From: Paralithodes platypus | Taxonomy: Eukaryota; Arthropoda; Malacostraca; Decapoda; Lithodidae | DNA: 64,000 nt | Direction of reading: 5' to 3' | NCBI GenBank assembly: GCA_032716605.1 | Contig: CM064569.1 | Coordinates: 12,865,493-12,929,492 of the forward strand | In this document: positions 10,549 to 22,002 of the stretch, piece after piece | Position numbering within the stretch: the first letter of the stretch is position 1 | Layout of the letters: each line of letters starts with the position of its first letter | The notes under the pieces: model-generated | The model's input: the letters and a program-made list of their open reading frames with translations, nothing else | The model's database searches: none | What the model was told of the DNA's origin: nothing | Made by a program: the position numbers and the translations under genes

Positions 10549-11226
10549 ATGGCTGGCAAATCGATTAACATTATTTCTTTCAAGCAAGAGGATCATGATA
10601 TAAATACATATCTTGAAATTGTGAAACCTGTCCTGGATATTATATTCAGGGAAGATGAAAATGCAAAGATTCACACTGTAGTTATGAAATTAGGATAACA
10701 TGCAGCGCGAGTATCAGGACATGTGCGTAACAATCCCCAGTTGACCTGGGCACAGTTTGAGAGTTACTCAAGGATAGCTATCAACCCCTCCTTGGGTAAG
10801 ACAATAGAGGACCGGCATTTCCATGACGTTAAGTATTCAGGGAACCTCGACGACACGATCAGCCAATTAATTCAGCTGGCCATGGCAGCATTCTCTTAGG
10901 ATACTGTGGTGCAACGGAAAGAGAGTGTATTTAGTGCCCTCTTAAGAATATTGCCTGATGCGGTCTCTGATCATTTTGCCATAGCAGAACCCAAGATTTA
11001 TAATGACGATATGCCAGTAATTCGGCATATATTGGCTCTGAAGAAAACTGAAGAGCATGACAAGATCGCCGTCATAAGCCGAGCTACCACTCACCCTTCT
11101 GCAGCTCCTTCAACTAGCCCTGCAGTGCCCCGTCCATGTGACAAAATAGAGGCATGGGCCCGAGTCCGCCCCTCTGACTGGAAGCCATTCACTTCCCACT
11201 GTCCTTTGGTGTCACTTAAAAAATAA
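10549..11226 (+). pseudogene. gypsy gag relic of the giant unit
   Basis: The frame starts at ATG 10549 (MAGKSINIISFKQEDHDINTY) and continues through in-frame stops at 10696-10698 and about 10897-10899 to a stop near 11224. Readable blocks such as VRNNPQLTWAQFESYSRI and DTISQLIQLAMAAFS have the look of a Ty3/gypsy capsid (helical, with a conserved Trp and Phe). No zinc knuckle was found after it. It is inactive. Confidence 0.7.
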
Positions 11227-11489
11227 TTCAATTAACTCACCAAGCGTCGATTCAGGATGCCTACCCTGTGGGCTCAAATTCCATGGATCAAGCCCCGACG
11301 CGTGGCTATGATAAATGATGATGGGGCTGCAGGCATTGAGGAAAACAATGAAGAGGCAAAAGCTGAAGAACCTGAGGTAGTACCAGACACTACAGATGCT
11401 CAGGACAACATGGATTTTTAATCCGCCCCCGTCCACAAATCGTCATATTGGCGGGGGCTCACAATGGGACGGACACAGAAAAACGTCCC

Positions 11490-12315
11490 ATTTATAAACA
11501 TCTCACTCTTAATGGGGTGAAAGTTTGACTCCTAATAGATACGGGGGCTTCCCGTTCATGTCTTTTCTCTTCCTTTTTCCGACGACATCAAAACACTTTT
11601 GGCCCTCTTCAACCCTCCACTAATTGACGCTAATGATGGCATAATTCCCAACTTTGGGGAAACTGTTCCACTTTATGTAAAACCCCTCTTCCTGACCACG
11701 GAACAAGTCATTCCTTCATGATCTACATTCCTCAAGAGACCCAGTACGATGGATATTTGAGTCTCGATTTGCTCACTTCCCTTCAAGTATCCATTGACTG
11801 CCATAGTAGAACCTTTAAATTTGCTCCCCTTAAAAACAAAACAAAACAGCACCGAAAAACAATCAATCTAACTTCACTCCCGCCATCCAATCCGTAATCA
11901 AGATCAATCCTGAATTAAATTCTAGTCAACATCAGGAGAAACCAATCAATCCAGCCATTTGCACCATCAAAACTACCCAAGCTGTCACGTCAAAAACAGT
12001 GACACTCCCACCTCATCATGAAAAATGGGTACCTATCCTCCCTACGTTACCTGGTAACGTTATAATAACCCCGAACCTTCAAAGTCCTTTCGACAGAGAT
12101 TGCCTGACTGCTCCAGCCATTATCCAATTAAATTATATTAAAATTGCTAACATCTCTGATCAACCCATCACGTGAGTTCACCGTACTCCCTTTTGGCCTT
12201 TGCAACGGCCCTGCCACCTTTTCGAGACTCATGGAATCTGTATTGCAAGGATTAACCTGGGAAAATTGTTTGGCCTACTTAGATGATATCATTGTTTTGG
12301 GGAAAGCATGGGCTG
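11490..12315 (+). pseudogene. gypsy protease and partial reverse transcriptase relic
   Basis: A retroviral-type protease motif LLIDTGAS is readable near 11532-11555, with a TGA two codons before it. About 500 bp of badly shifted linker follows (readable island DRDCLTAPAIIQLNYIKIA). The RT then appears only from its middle: EFTVLPFGLCNGPATFSRLM and the catalytic YLDDIIV (about 12277-12297). The N-terminal RT blocks are missing between about 12110 and 12145, which indicates an internal deletion. At 12315 the frame is cut by LINE A and resumes at 13807. Confidence 0.8.
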
Positions 12316-13806
12316 AACATATCCAACCCAAGAGTGAAACGCTATTCTCAGACTTTCTTTTATTCAACTGCTGAGCTCTGGAACTCTCTCCCAGAATCAG
12401 TCTTTCCCTCTTCCTATGACTTAAATTGCTTCAAACTCTTTTTTTTTTTTTTTTTTTTCTATGTGATTGAGGGAGGCAAAAGGCATAACTGCCTATAGCG
12501 AGTGCCTCCCCCATAGTTGAAAGAGTGACAGGGACAAAATCAAGGGACGTTCGAGCCAAAATGCCTGGACACACGGAGTTTGAAGCAATTTAAGTCATAG
12601 GAAGAGGGAAAGACTGATTCTGGGAGAGAGTTCCAGAGCTCAGATGTTGAGTAGAAGAAAGTTTGAGAGTAACGTTTCACTCTTGGGTTGGAGAGTTGCA
12701 CAGAGTAGGGGTGGGATTGAGTTGCAAGACGGGTACCACGTGCCCTACGTAAAGGAGGTGGTATGCACTGGGATAGCTCTGAGGAACACTGATTATTATA
12801 GTAGCGATAGAATAGCGAGAGAGATGCAACATTGCGGCGGAGAGAGAGAGATTGCAGAGAGTTGGTGAGTGGACGGGAGTTAATGATACGAAAGGCCTTC
12901 CTTTCAACCTTGTCTAGGAGAGCGGTGTGAGAGGAACCTCCCCACACATGTGAACAATACTCAATACAAGGGCGCACTATGCCCCTGTACAGAGCAAGAA
13001 GCTGTGCAGGGGAAAAGAACCCCCTAAGGCGGTTGAGCACACCCAGCTTCTGGGAGGCTGCCTTAGCAAGACTGGTAATATGGTCCTTCCAAATGAGAGC
13101 AGAAGAAAAAGAGACACCAAGAATATTGAGAGAAGATGAAGGGTTGATTTTTGTATTGTTGAAGAATAAGGGATAGTCCGCTGGGAGATCCTGACGGGTA
13201 GATAGATGGAGAAATTGGGTTTTGGAAGCATTAAAGTTAACAAGGTTTTCTCTGCCTCAATTGGAAATAGTATTTAGATCAGAATTTAAGAGTTCTATGG
13301 CTTCATTACGTTTGTCGTTGAGGGATTGCTGGCTGGGGCGTTCTGAAAAACTAATGGAGTAGTGTAAAGTTGAGTCGTCTGCGTATGAATGGATGGGAAT
13401 TAAGGTACAGTTAAGGAGATCATTTATAAAAATTAGAAAGAGAATAGGAGATAGGACAGAGCCCTGAGGAACACCGGAGTTTATAGGGTGAGGAAGTGAA
13501 CAATGGCCGTCCACAACCGCAGCTATGGAACGGCCAGAAAGGAAATTAGAGACAAAGGCACAGATGGAGGGATAGAAACCGAAGGAGGGTAGTTTAGAAA
13601 TTAAAGATTTATGCCAGACTCTATCGAAGGCTTTCGATATGTCTAGTGCAATAGAAAAAGTCTGTGTGTCAAGGCATTTTAGCTCGAACGTCCCTTGATT
13701 TCGGCCCTGTCACTCTTTGAAATCTGGGGGAGGCACTCGCTGCAGGCAGTTATGCCTGTTGTCTCCCTCATTCACATAGAAATAAAAAAAACAAAAACAA
13801 AAAAAT
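12316..13806 (+). mobile_element. LINE A: 3'-terminal LINE fragment, itself split
   Basis: Forward-strand LINE 3' end made of two pieces, 12316-12438 (NPRVKRYSQTFFYSTAELWNSLPES) and about 13661-13806. The second piece holds the 3' UTR with 'cactcgctgcaggcagttatgcc' and an A-rich tail 13782-13806. Between them sits the reverse-oriented LINE B. LINE A interrupts the gypsy RT frame, which resumes right after the tail. Confidence 0.75.
12439..13660 (-). mobile_element. LINE B: reverse-oriented LINE fragment with poly(A)
   Basis: Minus-strand 5'-truncated LINE. It opens with the RT block SIALDISKAFDRVWHKSL (about 13655-13600), then NSGVPQGSVLSPILFLIFIND and SYADDSTLHY. After a frame break comes a readable C-terminal ORF (13040-12540) with IVRPCIEYCSHVWG, WNSLPES and a stop. 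The 3' UTR ends in a pure A-run (T-run 12439-12458 on the plus strand). Clade: Jockey/CR1-like. Its 3' part is close to LINE A, so one member of the family inserted into another. Confidence 0.8.
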
Positions 13807-15150
13807 CGCCAAGTATTCCAGCGAATTATATTTGCGAAGTTGAAACTCAAGCCTTCTAAGTTCACTCTAACCCAGAGAGAAGTTCAATTCCTAGGCCACA
13901 TCGTCTCAGAAGAAGGAACTGCACCATACCCACAAAAATTGCAAGCTATCAGTACCATAACCCCCCCCCCCTCCTCCCACACCAATATAAAAGGGGTCCG
14001 AGCATTTCTTGGGTTAGCGACAACTATCGTCGCTTTGTAAAAAAATTGCCACCATTGCCAAACCTCTCCACGACTTAACCAAGAAAGAGGAGCCATTCTA
14101 ATGGACAACCCAACGCATTCAAGCTTTCAACTCCCTGAAGGACCTAATAGTAGCATCTCCAGTTGTCTCTTTCCCTGATTATACCAAACCATTCCGTCTC
14201 TACACCGATGTTTCACAATTCGGTATTGGAGCAGTGCTGAGACAAACCAGAGACGGACTTGAACACATTATCGCGTGCGCCAGCCGAACTCTAAATCCTG
14301 CTGAAATAAACTACCCTGTCACCAAGAGAGAATGTTTGGGAATAATTTGGGCCCTGCAACATTTCAAACCCTACCTTGCAGGTGTCAAAGTAACCATCAT
14401 TACAGATCATCACGCCCTCCAATGGCTCCGCAAATCTGAAACCAAGAACGCTTTAACCGTCCGTCAATTTTTTTGTTTTGTTTTTTCTATATTCCAACTA
14501 CTCCCTCTCGGGCATAGGCTGATAGCCTTTACACTCTACCGCTGAACACGGTGAGGCCCGTGAGGTCTTGCTCCAGTCTAGGGAATGAGACATGTGAAGC
14601 TTCACGGCTCGAAGCAACTCCATCTCTGAATTCGCCTCGCCTCTGTGCTTCACAGTCTCATCCCCCACTCTCGGACCCTCACTCTCAGAACGCCACCTAT
14701 TGAGCAATTAATTCACTAGGCATTGCCCCCCTGTAGCATATTTTTGAAAATGGGAATATTCATACAATGCTATTTAATCAGGGAACAATGAGGGTATTTT
14801 TTTGGCATTTCGGTGTACTGTGGTAATGCACTGATACTCTAGGTACAGCACAAATTCCATCCCAATAATATCTTCCCATTGACATATTGGGATTCGAACC
14901 CGGGTCCATTGGATTACCAGTCCAGTGGCAAGACCACTCCGCCACACCTCCCCTTGGCGTAAATCTCTTGAAGAATTCGACTTCGAAATAGCTGACAGAC
15001 CTGGAAAGTTGTGTACGAATGCTTTGGCCCTTTCCCGACTCTCTTTTGTTTCAACAAGCAACGTAACCAACACTGAAAACGACAACCAACCCATCTTAGC
15101 CAATCATCATCATGATTCTGCAGATCAAGATCAACAGCACCTACTGTTAT
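13807..15150 (+). pseudogene. gypsy RT thumb and RNase H relic
   Basis: The frame resumes after LINE A with KLKPSKFTLTQREVQFLGHIVS (RT thumb) and VRAFLGLA. A frameshift near 14035 leads into the RNase H: FPDYTKPFRLYTDVSQFGIGAVL, ASRTLNPAEINYPVTKREC, TDHHALQWL (about 14175-14440). SINE copy 2 cuts the domain at about 14467. The end EEFDFEIADRPGKLCTNALALSRL is at 14967-15035, where an active element has ADxLSR; here the Asp is replaced (NALALSR). Confidence 0.8.
14467..14953 (-). mobile_element. tRNA-derived SINE, copy 2
   Basis: Same family and orientation as 5422-5910. The minus-strand head GGGGAGGTGTGGCGGAGTGG has A-box and B-box (GGTTCGAATCC), and the T-rich plus-strand left edge is the complement of its A-rich tail. 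It disrupts the RNase H reading frame between TVR and WRKSLEEF. Confidence 0.88.
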
Positions 15151-15199
15151 AATTTCAACGACAACAAAAGCCGGATTGGATACCTAGGCACCTTTTCTC

Positions 15200-17205
15200 A
15201 CAGCTACAAAGAAGATGAGATCATTACTTTTATATATGCCAGATGGTAAAATCGTGATCACCCCCAACTCTGCCATACCAACTATGCAATCCTTATACTC
15301 TCACAACGGCATTCATTTGGCTCAAAGGAAATTAGCATCAACTTTCCAGCAAGGTTATTGGACCCCTTCTACCTACATCACGGCCAAGAAAATTACGGAA
15401 GCCTGTCGTGCCTGTACCTTAGGAAAGGATCGTACACGCACCTCAGGACCTGCAGGAAAAATAGTAGCCTCAAAGCCATGGCAATTACTAGCAGTCGACG
15501 TCATGGGACCAATGGAAGGCATAAAAGGGTTTATGTATATCATCACTTCCATAGATACTTATTCAAAGTATGTAATTGCCTGTCCCGCGAAAGAGCACAC
15601 TGTCTTTGCCGTAGCCGAAGCCATGATCCAACATGTGTTCCCTTATTTTGGCCTACCAGAAGCTATACACTCAGATAATGCACCTGAGTTCCCAGGACAC
15701 GTCTGGACTCAAATTTCTCAGATGTGCGGGTTCAAAATTAGCCATTCCTCACCTAATTGGCCTCAAGGGAACTCGATCTGTGAAAGAAGCCATCGCACCA
15801 TTGCCAACCATATACTGTAAAGACTCGCCTACAACAAATGACCACCACCCACTGGCCCAGGCAAGTCAAGATAGTACAGTGGGGGATAAATACCTGCCCC
15901 CGCCAAGATAAGGTTTCACCTTATGAACAAGTTTTTGGGATACCACCACTTCTCCCTTTACGTCACCTGTCTGTCCCATATGAGCCCTCATCTAACTTCG
16001 ACCAATCTTTGGTACACCTAAAAAAACGTTTAAGACAACTACAATATCTACAGGACCTTCAACCCGATGAGACACCAAAAGTCAGTCCTCACCATATCCG
16101 CGATCTAGCCATGGTTGCTCAACTTCCTGTGCCTTCCAAACTCAGGCCAAGGTACAGTCGCGCTAATAAGTCGTGTCTCAACCGTCGTTACGTTTGGCTC
16201 TCTCTGTGTTGTATTAATGTCTGTCAGATGTTGAATACGGTGGGTAAGTGTAGGAACATGTTTGTATATTTCGCTTGATATGAAAAAGTGAAGCTTAGAT
16301 ATTACTGATACCAATTATTGATCAAAACATACTTGGTGCCGAGACATCACATATTAGGCCGACTGTACAAAGGGCCCTTCGAGATACTCACAGTCTCAAA
16401 CTGTTACCAGGTCACTATTAACTATTACGGAGAGTCATGCACTTACAGAAATAGATATGTACGTAGGTTTCAACCGATTGATGACAATATCACTATGCTA
16501 GCTGATCCCACTGATAATGACACATTGCCTGCAACTAATTACCAAAATTTAGGCTCCACAGATTCATCATCATCTCAACTTATTTCCCCTCCCTCTCCTC
16601 TTCCTCCCATACCAACACCACCTGTAAAACCCGTAGAACCACCTGTGCAACCTAGAAGCAACACTGCCATCAACTATACTCCTCTTTCCTCCCTTCCATT
16701 TAATCCCTATCGCACCAGCCTCTCAAATACTCACCCTCCTCCTTTCCGTACTTTTTCCGCTCTACCTCAACTTTGCTCTCAGACTAAAAGTCATCTACCT
16801 CAACATCATTCTCCACCTCTATCCACCAAATCATCTGACATAGATATCTCTATGGCTTCTATGTCACCCACTACTCAACCGATCACTCCGGTAATATCTC
16901 ATCTACCTTCCAGTATTGTCAAACAAACTAACCCTAATCAACTTTTACCTTCCAAAATTCCTCAACCGATCACTCTGTCACCACAGCCATCCACCTCCAC
17001 GAATAAACTCCCACAACGCACTAATTCTTCCACTGCCTCACCTCCTCAATCCATCATCAAACCTTCGCAAAGTCAACAGAAAAAATTGCCACATTCATCC
17101 TACTTGCCTCATTCCCTCTCCCATCATACCTGCAGAAGATCTATTCGACGAGTCACCCAAACAAAACGTTGGGCTCCTACGTTTGCCCATAATCCTGCCC
17201 AATAG
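15200..17205 (+). pseudogene. gypsy integrase relic with long Pro/Ser-rich tail
   Basis: Integrase follows RNase H, the standard Ty3/gypsy order. The zinc-binding part is HLAQRKLASTFQQGYWTP..ITEACRACTLGK (about 15300-15435). The catalytic core has VDVMGPM (first Asp), SDNAPEF (second Asp) and NSICERSHRT (Glu), at 15497-15800. Stops and frameshifts occur near 15820-15905 and 16170-16320. The C-terminal GPF-type module (LYKGPFEILTVSNCYQV) is at 16360-16420. A 230-residue Pro/Ser/Thr-rich, low-complexity extension follows to the stop at 17205. I see no transmembrane segment or signal peptide in the tail, so I do not call it an envelope gene. Confidence 0.8.
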
Positions 17206-17248
17206 GAACATAGCTAGCATTGATATGAATATTACTAGGTCACTCAAA

Positions 17249-17377
17249 TCACCCCCAAGGACAAAAAATACACACGAAATGGTTCACAATTTGTATTTCT
17301 AAATAGCTAGATACAAGATGGGGCACATTAGGTACTTAGCTATAGAGCGTAAGTCCAATGGCTATATTAGGTGACTG
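17249..17377. other. Small arm-specific insertion
   Basis: About 130 bp present here but absent from the corresponding place in the left arm (about 10330-10345), where 'gaatatta' joins directly to 'ggaataag'. Its edges contain aggtcact and aggtgact, but I cannot assign a family. Confidence 0.4.
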
Positions 17378-18719
17378 GGAATAAGTTGAATATGTTTTAC
17401 TTATTCATGAATAATGGCGTCACTAACAAAGAATCAGAATCAACATAAAATAATACATAAAAGAATTATGACAATATCGCAATTATAGTTAAGTATACAA
17501 AGAGAGGAATTACGTAGCGTAAATATGGGCAGCTGATATTTCGGAGACAAACAGGTGAGGTAGAGCGTGACTGGTGGCTTAGGGTCACGTGTCCAGGTAG
17601 GACTGGGGTCAGAGTAACCGCGGCTGGGTCTAGATTAAAGTTACTGCGACGTATACTTGAAAATCTTAATAATATGGAATATTTAGCCTAGGATGAATAA
17701 ATACGAATTTGACATTAGTCCTAGAGAGATGACAATTTAAATTACAAATATATAATCAAGACAAAAGGGTGAATAATTATACACAGGTCTAGGAAAATAA
17801 TATAAGTCAGTAAATGTGACCTAAGGAATTATTATGTTCTCTCCACCAACCAACTCTACTCCTAAAATCGATTAATTTCAATTTCACAAAACGTGTAGTG
17901 AATAAAATATAACCTAAAAGGTTATGAACACAGCAGGTCTAAATATATAATCAATGCACTGGAAAATAAAATAGAAACACCACAAGGCGGGTGAAATGAA
18001 TGTATATAATATAAACTTATATCACAGAACAAGTAGTGAATCGAAAAGCAGCCAGAAGTATCGGCTATGAACACAGTTGGGTATAATAGAAATTCCCAAT
18101 ATAAGTTCGAATATTATTCACCATATAACGAGGGGGACCGAATTATTCTCAAGTTTAAATATAAATTAAATTATTCAAAATAAATGAATAAGGTACTCGA
18201 ACGTACTTATCTAATAATTAACAAGGGAAATGAATTTCTGATTATTTGTAATTTTATCTTGAATGCACTTAGAGATGTCCATAAATTAGAATTATATTAA
18301 TTAGGTAACAGGTATAAGCATTACGCTCTCTTTGAACACTTCACTACGCACTTATATACACACTGATAATACACACATGAATAAGATCTATAAGTGTTCA
18401 CAAAAGGTTAATGTGTGTCGCTTTATATATATATCTTAGGTCGAACCTATCTATATAACATTATATGGAATATAAAGGAGTCATATCCAGAGTATTATAT
18501 TAATAACGATAACGACGTATATAAGGTTTTCACAAATATGAGGTATAAGTTAATGAAATGAGAGACCAAAGGGGTCTCGATAATTTACTTTGACTTGAAC
18601 GCTAATATATCTTATATAACCTTCACAACAATTCCAAAAATCAAGAACACATAGAGGCACTTAGACTTAGGAGATGCTCCTTTAGAGAGATCTGGGCCCG
18701 GATTCACTAACGGTCGTAG

Positions 18720-19489
18720 CGTGCGATGTCGTACAGCAACCTAGGATCAAACCTGAGGGAGTGCGGAAGGTGTATTCACGAACGCATCGTTAAGCTCCCT
18801 TACGGCTACTTTTCGTTTATTTTTACCGAGGCTTCTCTTGACCAATCAGGCGCTTGGCCACTCACTGAGCTTAAGTAATTTTGTAAATAAACAATATCTC
18901 ACCCACATGACCAAAGCGCCAAGAAGAACCTAATATAATTTAATTTATGAGCCTTTCATTGTTTAGCATGGCTAATTCGATCCACCACAGCCAACAGGAA
19001 GAGGAATAGAGTATCTTGTGAATTGATGTTAAGAAATTAGCCTAGCTAGGCTACAGGGAAGCCTGTTAGTGGCCCAAGTTAAAGGATTTCTGACAGATTG
19101 ATCATTAATAATCATCTGTTAGGCTAGTTGGGAAATTAGTGTATTATTTATACCTTATCCACAGTATATTCTACTTTACCATGTCTACACCTAGACAGGG
19201 CGAGCCAAACCAAAATGCCAGATTTTACTATGTCTATGACTACACAGGCAGTTCTAGCCAAGCCAAAATGCCAGACTTAGCCTAGGCCTAATTTTCAAAA
19301 TAGGCCTAGGGTAATATTTTTGTATTCACAACACCTCAAGGCCTACCTACCTTTTCAAAATAGGCCTAGTATAGGCCTATATACAGTATATATAGGCCTA
19401 TATATATTTGTTTTTCTTTTTTCTTTTTGCTATATAGCCTAGGCTAGTTTAAGGTAGTATATTTTTGTTATTCATAACAACTCCATTTT
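18720..19489. other. Left body of the TIR transposon, no gene
   Basis: Non-coding, with many TAGGCCTA-type repeats (about 19255-19450) and a short TATAGGCC run. The right body (32560-33384) has the same flavour. No ORF is supported. Confidence 0.6.
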
Positions 19490-19612
19490 TGTTGAGGGGG
19501 CAAAGCCCCCCTCAACCTATTATTGAATCCCACGGTTGGTAACAAAACAATTTACCCAACATCTGGCCATGGGATATAATAATGGGGTGAGGGGGTTTAG
19601 ACCCCCCCCCCA
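19490..19612. repeat. Short palindromic unit with GGGGGCAAAGCCCCCC stem
   Basis: A stem 'ttgagggggcaaagcccccctcaa' type palindrome is followed by 'ggccatgggatataataatgg' and a partial second G-rich stem. A close relative lies at 32402-32512, where both stems are complete. It may be a tiny foldback element or part of the TIR transposon interior. Confidence 0.5.
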
Positions 19613-19627
19613 CACGCGGTGAATTAC

Positions 19628-20269
19628 CTATGATAACGCTCTTCAAATCTCTAGTGCTACCGCAGCTTGAATACTGTAGCGTATTAACATCCCCATACAA
19701 AGCAGGTGAAATAAATGACTTAGAGAGTGTACAAAGAAATTTCACTTCGCATATAAGTTCGGTAAAACAGCTACACTATTGGGATCGTTTAAGAGCACTG
19801 AACCTGTACTCGCTGGAACGTAGAAGAGAACGTTACCTAATAATATACACGTGGAAAATCGCAGAGGGTTTAGTACCAAACCTACATACTCCGATAGTCA
19901 TGAAATTCAGTGATAGGAGAGGCTGGGAATGCAATATCCCCCGGATGAATAACAGGGGTGCTATGGGCTCTCTGCGAGAGGGCTGGTTATCACACAGAGG
20001 CCCACGTCTCTTCAACAAACTCCCACGGCGAGTAAGAGACATGAGGGTCGTCTCTTTAGACAACTTCAAGAGAGCCCTCGATGTCGAACTGCAAAAAGTG
20101 CCAGACGAGCTCATCTTAGCAAGGGAGCGGGCTGTCTCTTCAAACAGCCTGCTGCACCAAAACACAACCCACAACGAGGGGCGACGCACTCCTCGGTGCT
20201 GCTAGGAGAGTGGCGAACACAACCTAAGGTAACCTAAGGTAAGGTAACCCTCATGACATTGTCATTATC
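19628..20269 (+). pseudogene. 5'-truncated LINE fragment (RT C-terminus)
   Basis: A readable frame (19630-20205) encodes the thumb and C-terminal region typical of CR1/Jockey-type RT. It contains LVLPQLEYCSVLTSPYKAG, LESVQRNFTSHI, YWDRLRALNLYSLERRRERY and GPRLFNKLPRRVRDM. After the stop the 3' end shows tandem aacctaaggt units (about 20220-20245). A 9-bp direct repeat GTGAATTAC (19619-19627 and 20270-20278) is a good target duplication candidate, although about 20 bp lie between the repeats and the right copy. Only the 3' end was copied. Confidence 0.75.
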
Positions 20270-20280
20270 GTGAATTACGA

Positions 20281-20627
20281 GTGTCCACGATAGACCTTTC
20301 TATTTCCAGTTGGCATTGGTTAAAAAGGGAATTCATAATTCTGTATATACACAAAGTATCATGTAAAGTTAATTGGGTGTGTGTTTCAGATGAGTAATAT
20401 ATAAGGGGTAACTAAGAAATGGGCTATGGTGTACATTTATTTTATAAAGAGTTAATTCGAGAATATAGTATTCCATAAGTATTAAGTACTATTTAATATA
20501 GTAATTAAAGTAATATGAGGAACGTTAGCAGCATCGAGAATGATTGCGCATGTCTAGCTTCACTTGTTACCAAGCTGACGTTCTAAGGTATCTCCCTATA
20601 AAGGGTGTCACTCATTAACAACACGTG
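20281..20627 (+). mobile_element. Probable first part of the BEL2 5' LTR
   Basis: This stretch starts TGTCCACGATAGACC, similar in style to the BEL3 LTR start TGTCCAAAC. It lies directly left of BEL1, while BEL2's leader begins directly right of BEL1. Adding 20281-20627 to 29331-29600 gives a LTR of about 620 bp, close to the 603-bp BEL3 LTR. There is no BEL2 3' LTR in the window for confirmation. No gene is seen here. Confidence 0.45.
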
Positions 20628-21964
20628 TGATAAACTATCAATGGAAGTTAAATATTTCTAAGCTATAATGAATCAAATAAAATCAATCTAAATTAAAGTT
20701 ACTCCATATCTAAACTGAATTAAATCTAAAACAAGCTAATTTATATCCAAAGGTCTCACATAATAAATTATATATAGGGTAAGGTTGTAAGGGTTAATAT
20801 TAGCCAGAAATTAACTCACTAATAGTTCCACGTGGCAACGAAACAAACGAGAACGTTTTACCCAATATGGCGGACAATGGGGAAACGAGACTTCGGCCTG
20901 AGGCTCGAGTCAAGTGAAAGAAAGAACAAATGATTATATGGGAATGGACATGATTACTATGCTTCTCTGTCAGTCAGTCATGGCGTCGATGAGAGCGTCG
21001 TGATGGTGTAGCTGCGTGTATTGCGGTCAATATATTGTGATTAGAGGCACAAAAGCTCGGTCAACTGAAGGCGGAAATTAGATGTTAACTTGTTGATGTT
21101 AGTGGAGGCTCTGAGCTGTCTTCCTCAGAGGCACACCTTGCTGCCTAGGCAAACGCCAGGAGCCTTAATTATCATACCGCATCTAGGTTGCTCAATACGA
21201 TAAATTATATTAATATATACGATAAATTCATATATACTACATAAGACCATGTCAATATTGCTTAATAGCATATTAGGCCTTTACAATCTTAACTTACTTA
21301 CAATCTTATATATTTTTATTTTTTTTTTATTTTTCTATATTCCAACTTACTTCCTCTCGGGCATAGGCTGAGAGCCTTAACATTCACCGCTTTACAATGA
21401 ACAGTGAAGCTTGTGAGGTCTTGTTCCAGTCTAGGGAGTGAGACATGTGAAGCACGTAGAGTACAACGAGCACCTGCCATCTTGCCTTCACATGAGGCAC
21501 GGTGCTCACTCATGGCCCGAAACAACCCCATCTCTGAAGCCACCTCGTTCCCGTGCTTCACTGTCTCACCCCTACACTCGGACTCTCACACTTACACACA
21601 CACAACACCACCTGTTGAGCAGATAACTCACCAGGCATTGCACCCCTGTAGCATATTTTGAATATGGGAATATTCATACAGTGCTATTTAATCAGGGAAC
21701 AATGAGGGTATTTTATTGACGTTTCGGTGGGCTTGTGGTAATGCACTGATACTCTAGGTACAGCACAAATTCCATCCCAATAATATCTTCCCATTGACAT
21801 ATCGGGATTTGAACCCGGGACCTTTGGATTACCAGGCCAGTGGCAAGACCACTCCACCATACCTCGATCTACTCGTCCTACGCCGTGCAGCGGGAATGAC
21901 CGTGACGTCACAGAGACGTACGGGATCACAAAAGAGTCATATCCTATCGTATTTACACGATACA
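20628..21964 (-). repeat. BEL1 3' LTR
   Basis: It ends (plus strand) tgataaactatcaatgg and acacgataca, matching 28107-29330 nearly base for base outside the insertions. It contains SINE copy 3 and the intact TTAA site (about 21262-21270, gcttaatagc) that is occupied by a MITE in the other LTR. Confidence 0.9.
21311..21865 (-). mobile_element. tRNA-derived SINE, copy 3
   Basis: Same family as the SINEs at 5422 and 14467, and longer because it keeps an internal block near 21450-21510 missing from them. The minus-strand head GAGGTATGGTGGAGTGG is slightly diverged, with a B-box GGTTCAAATCC. The partner LTR is empty at the same place (29215-29235). Confidence 0.85.
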
Positions 21965-22002
21965 CTACCCCCACAAAAAAATACCTGAACCCCACCTTAA
22001 AC

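Noticed and set aside
12441..13806. Single LINE with 5' inversion (twin priming)
   Set aside because: The plus and minus parts overlap in content and each has its own 3' UTR and A-rich tail, which fits two insertions better.
16500..17205. Envelope gene after the gypsy integrase
   Set aside because: The ORF is Pro/Ser/Thr-rich without signal peptide, Cys pattern or membrane anchor; it reads as a C-terminal extension.
20218..20247. Telomere-like repeat
   Set aside because: Only a few aacctaaggt units at a LINE 3' end, not a TTAGG array.
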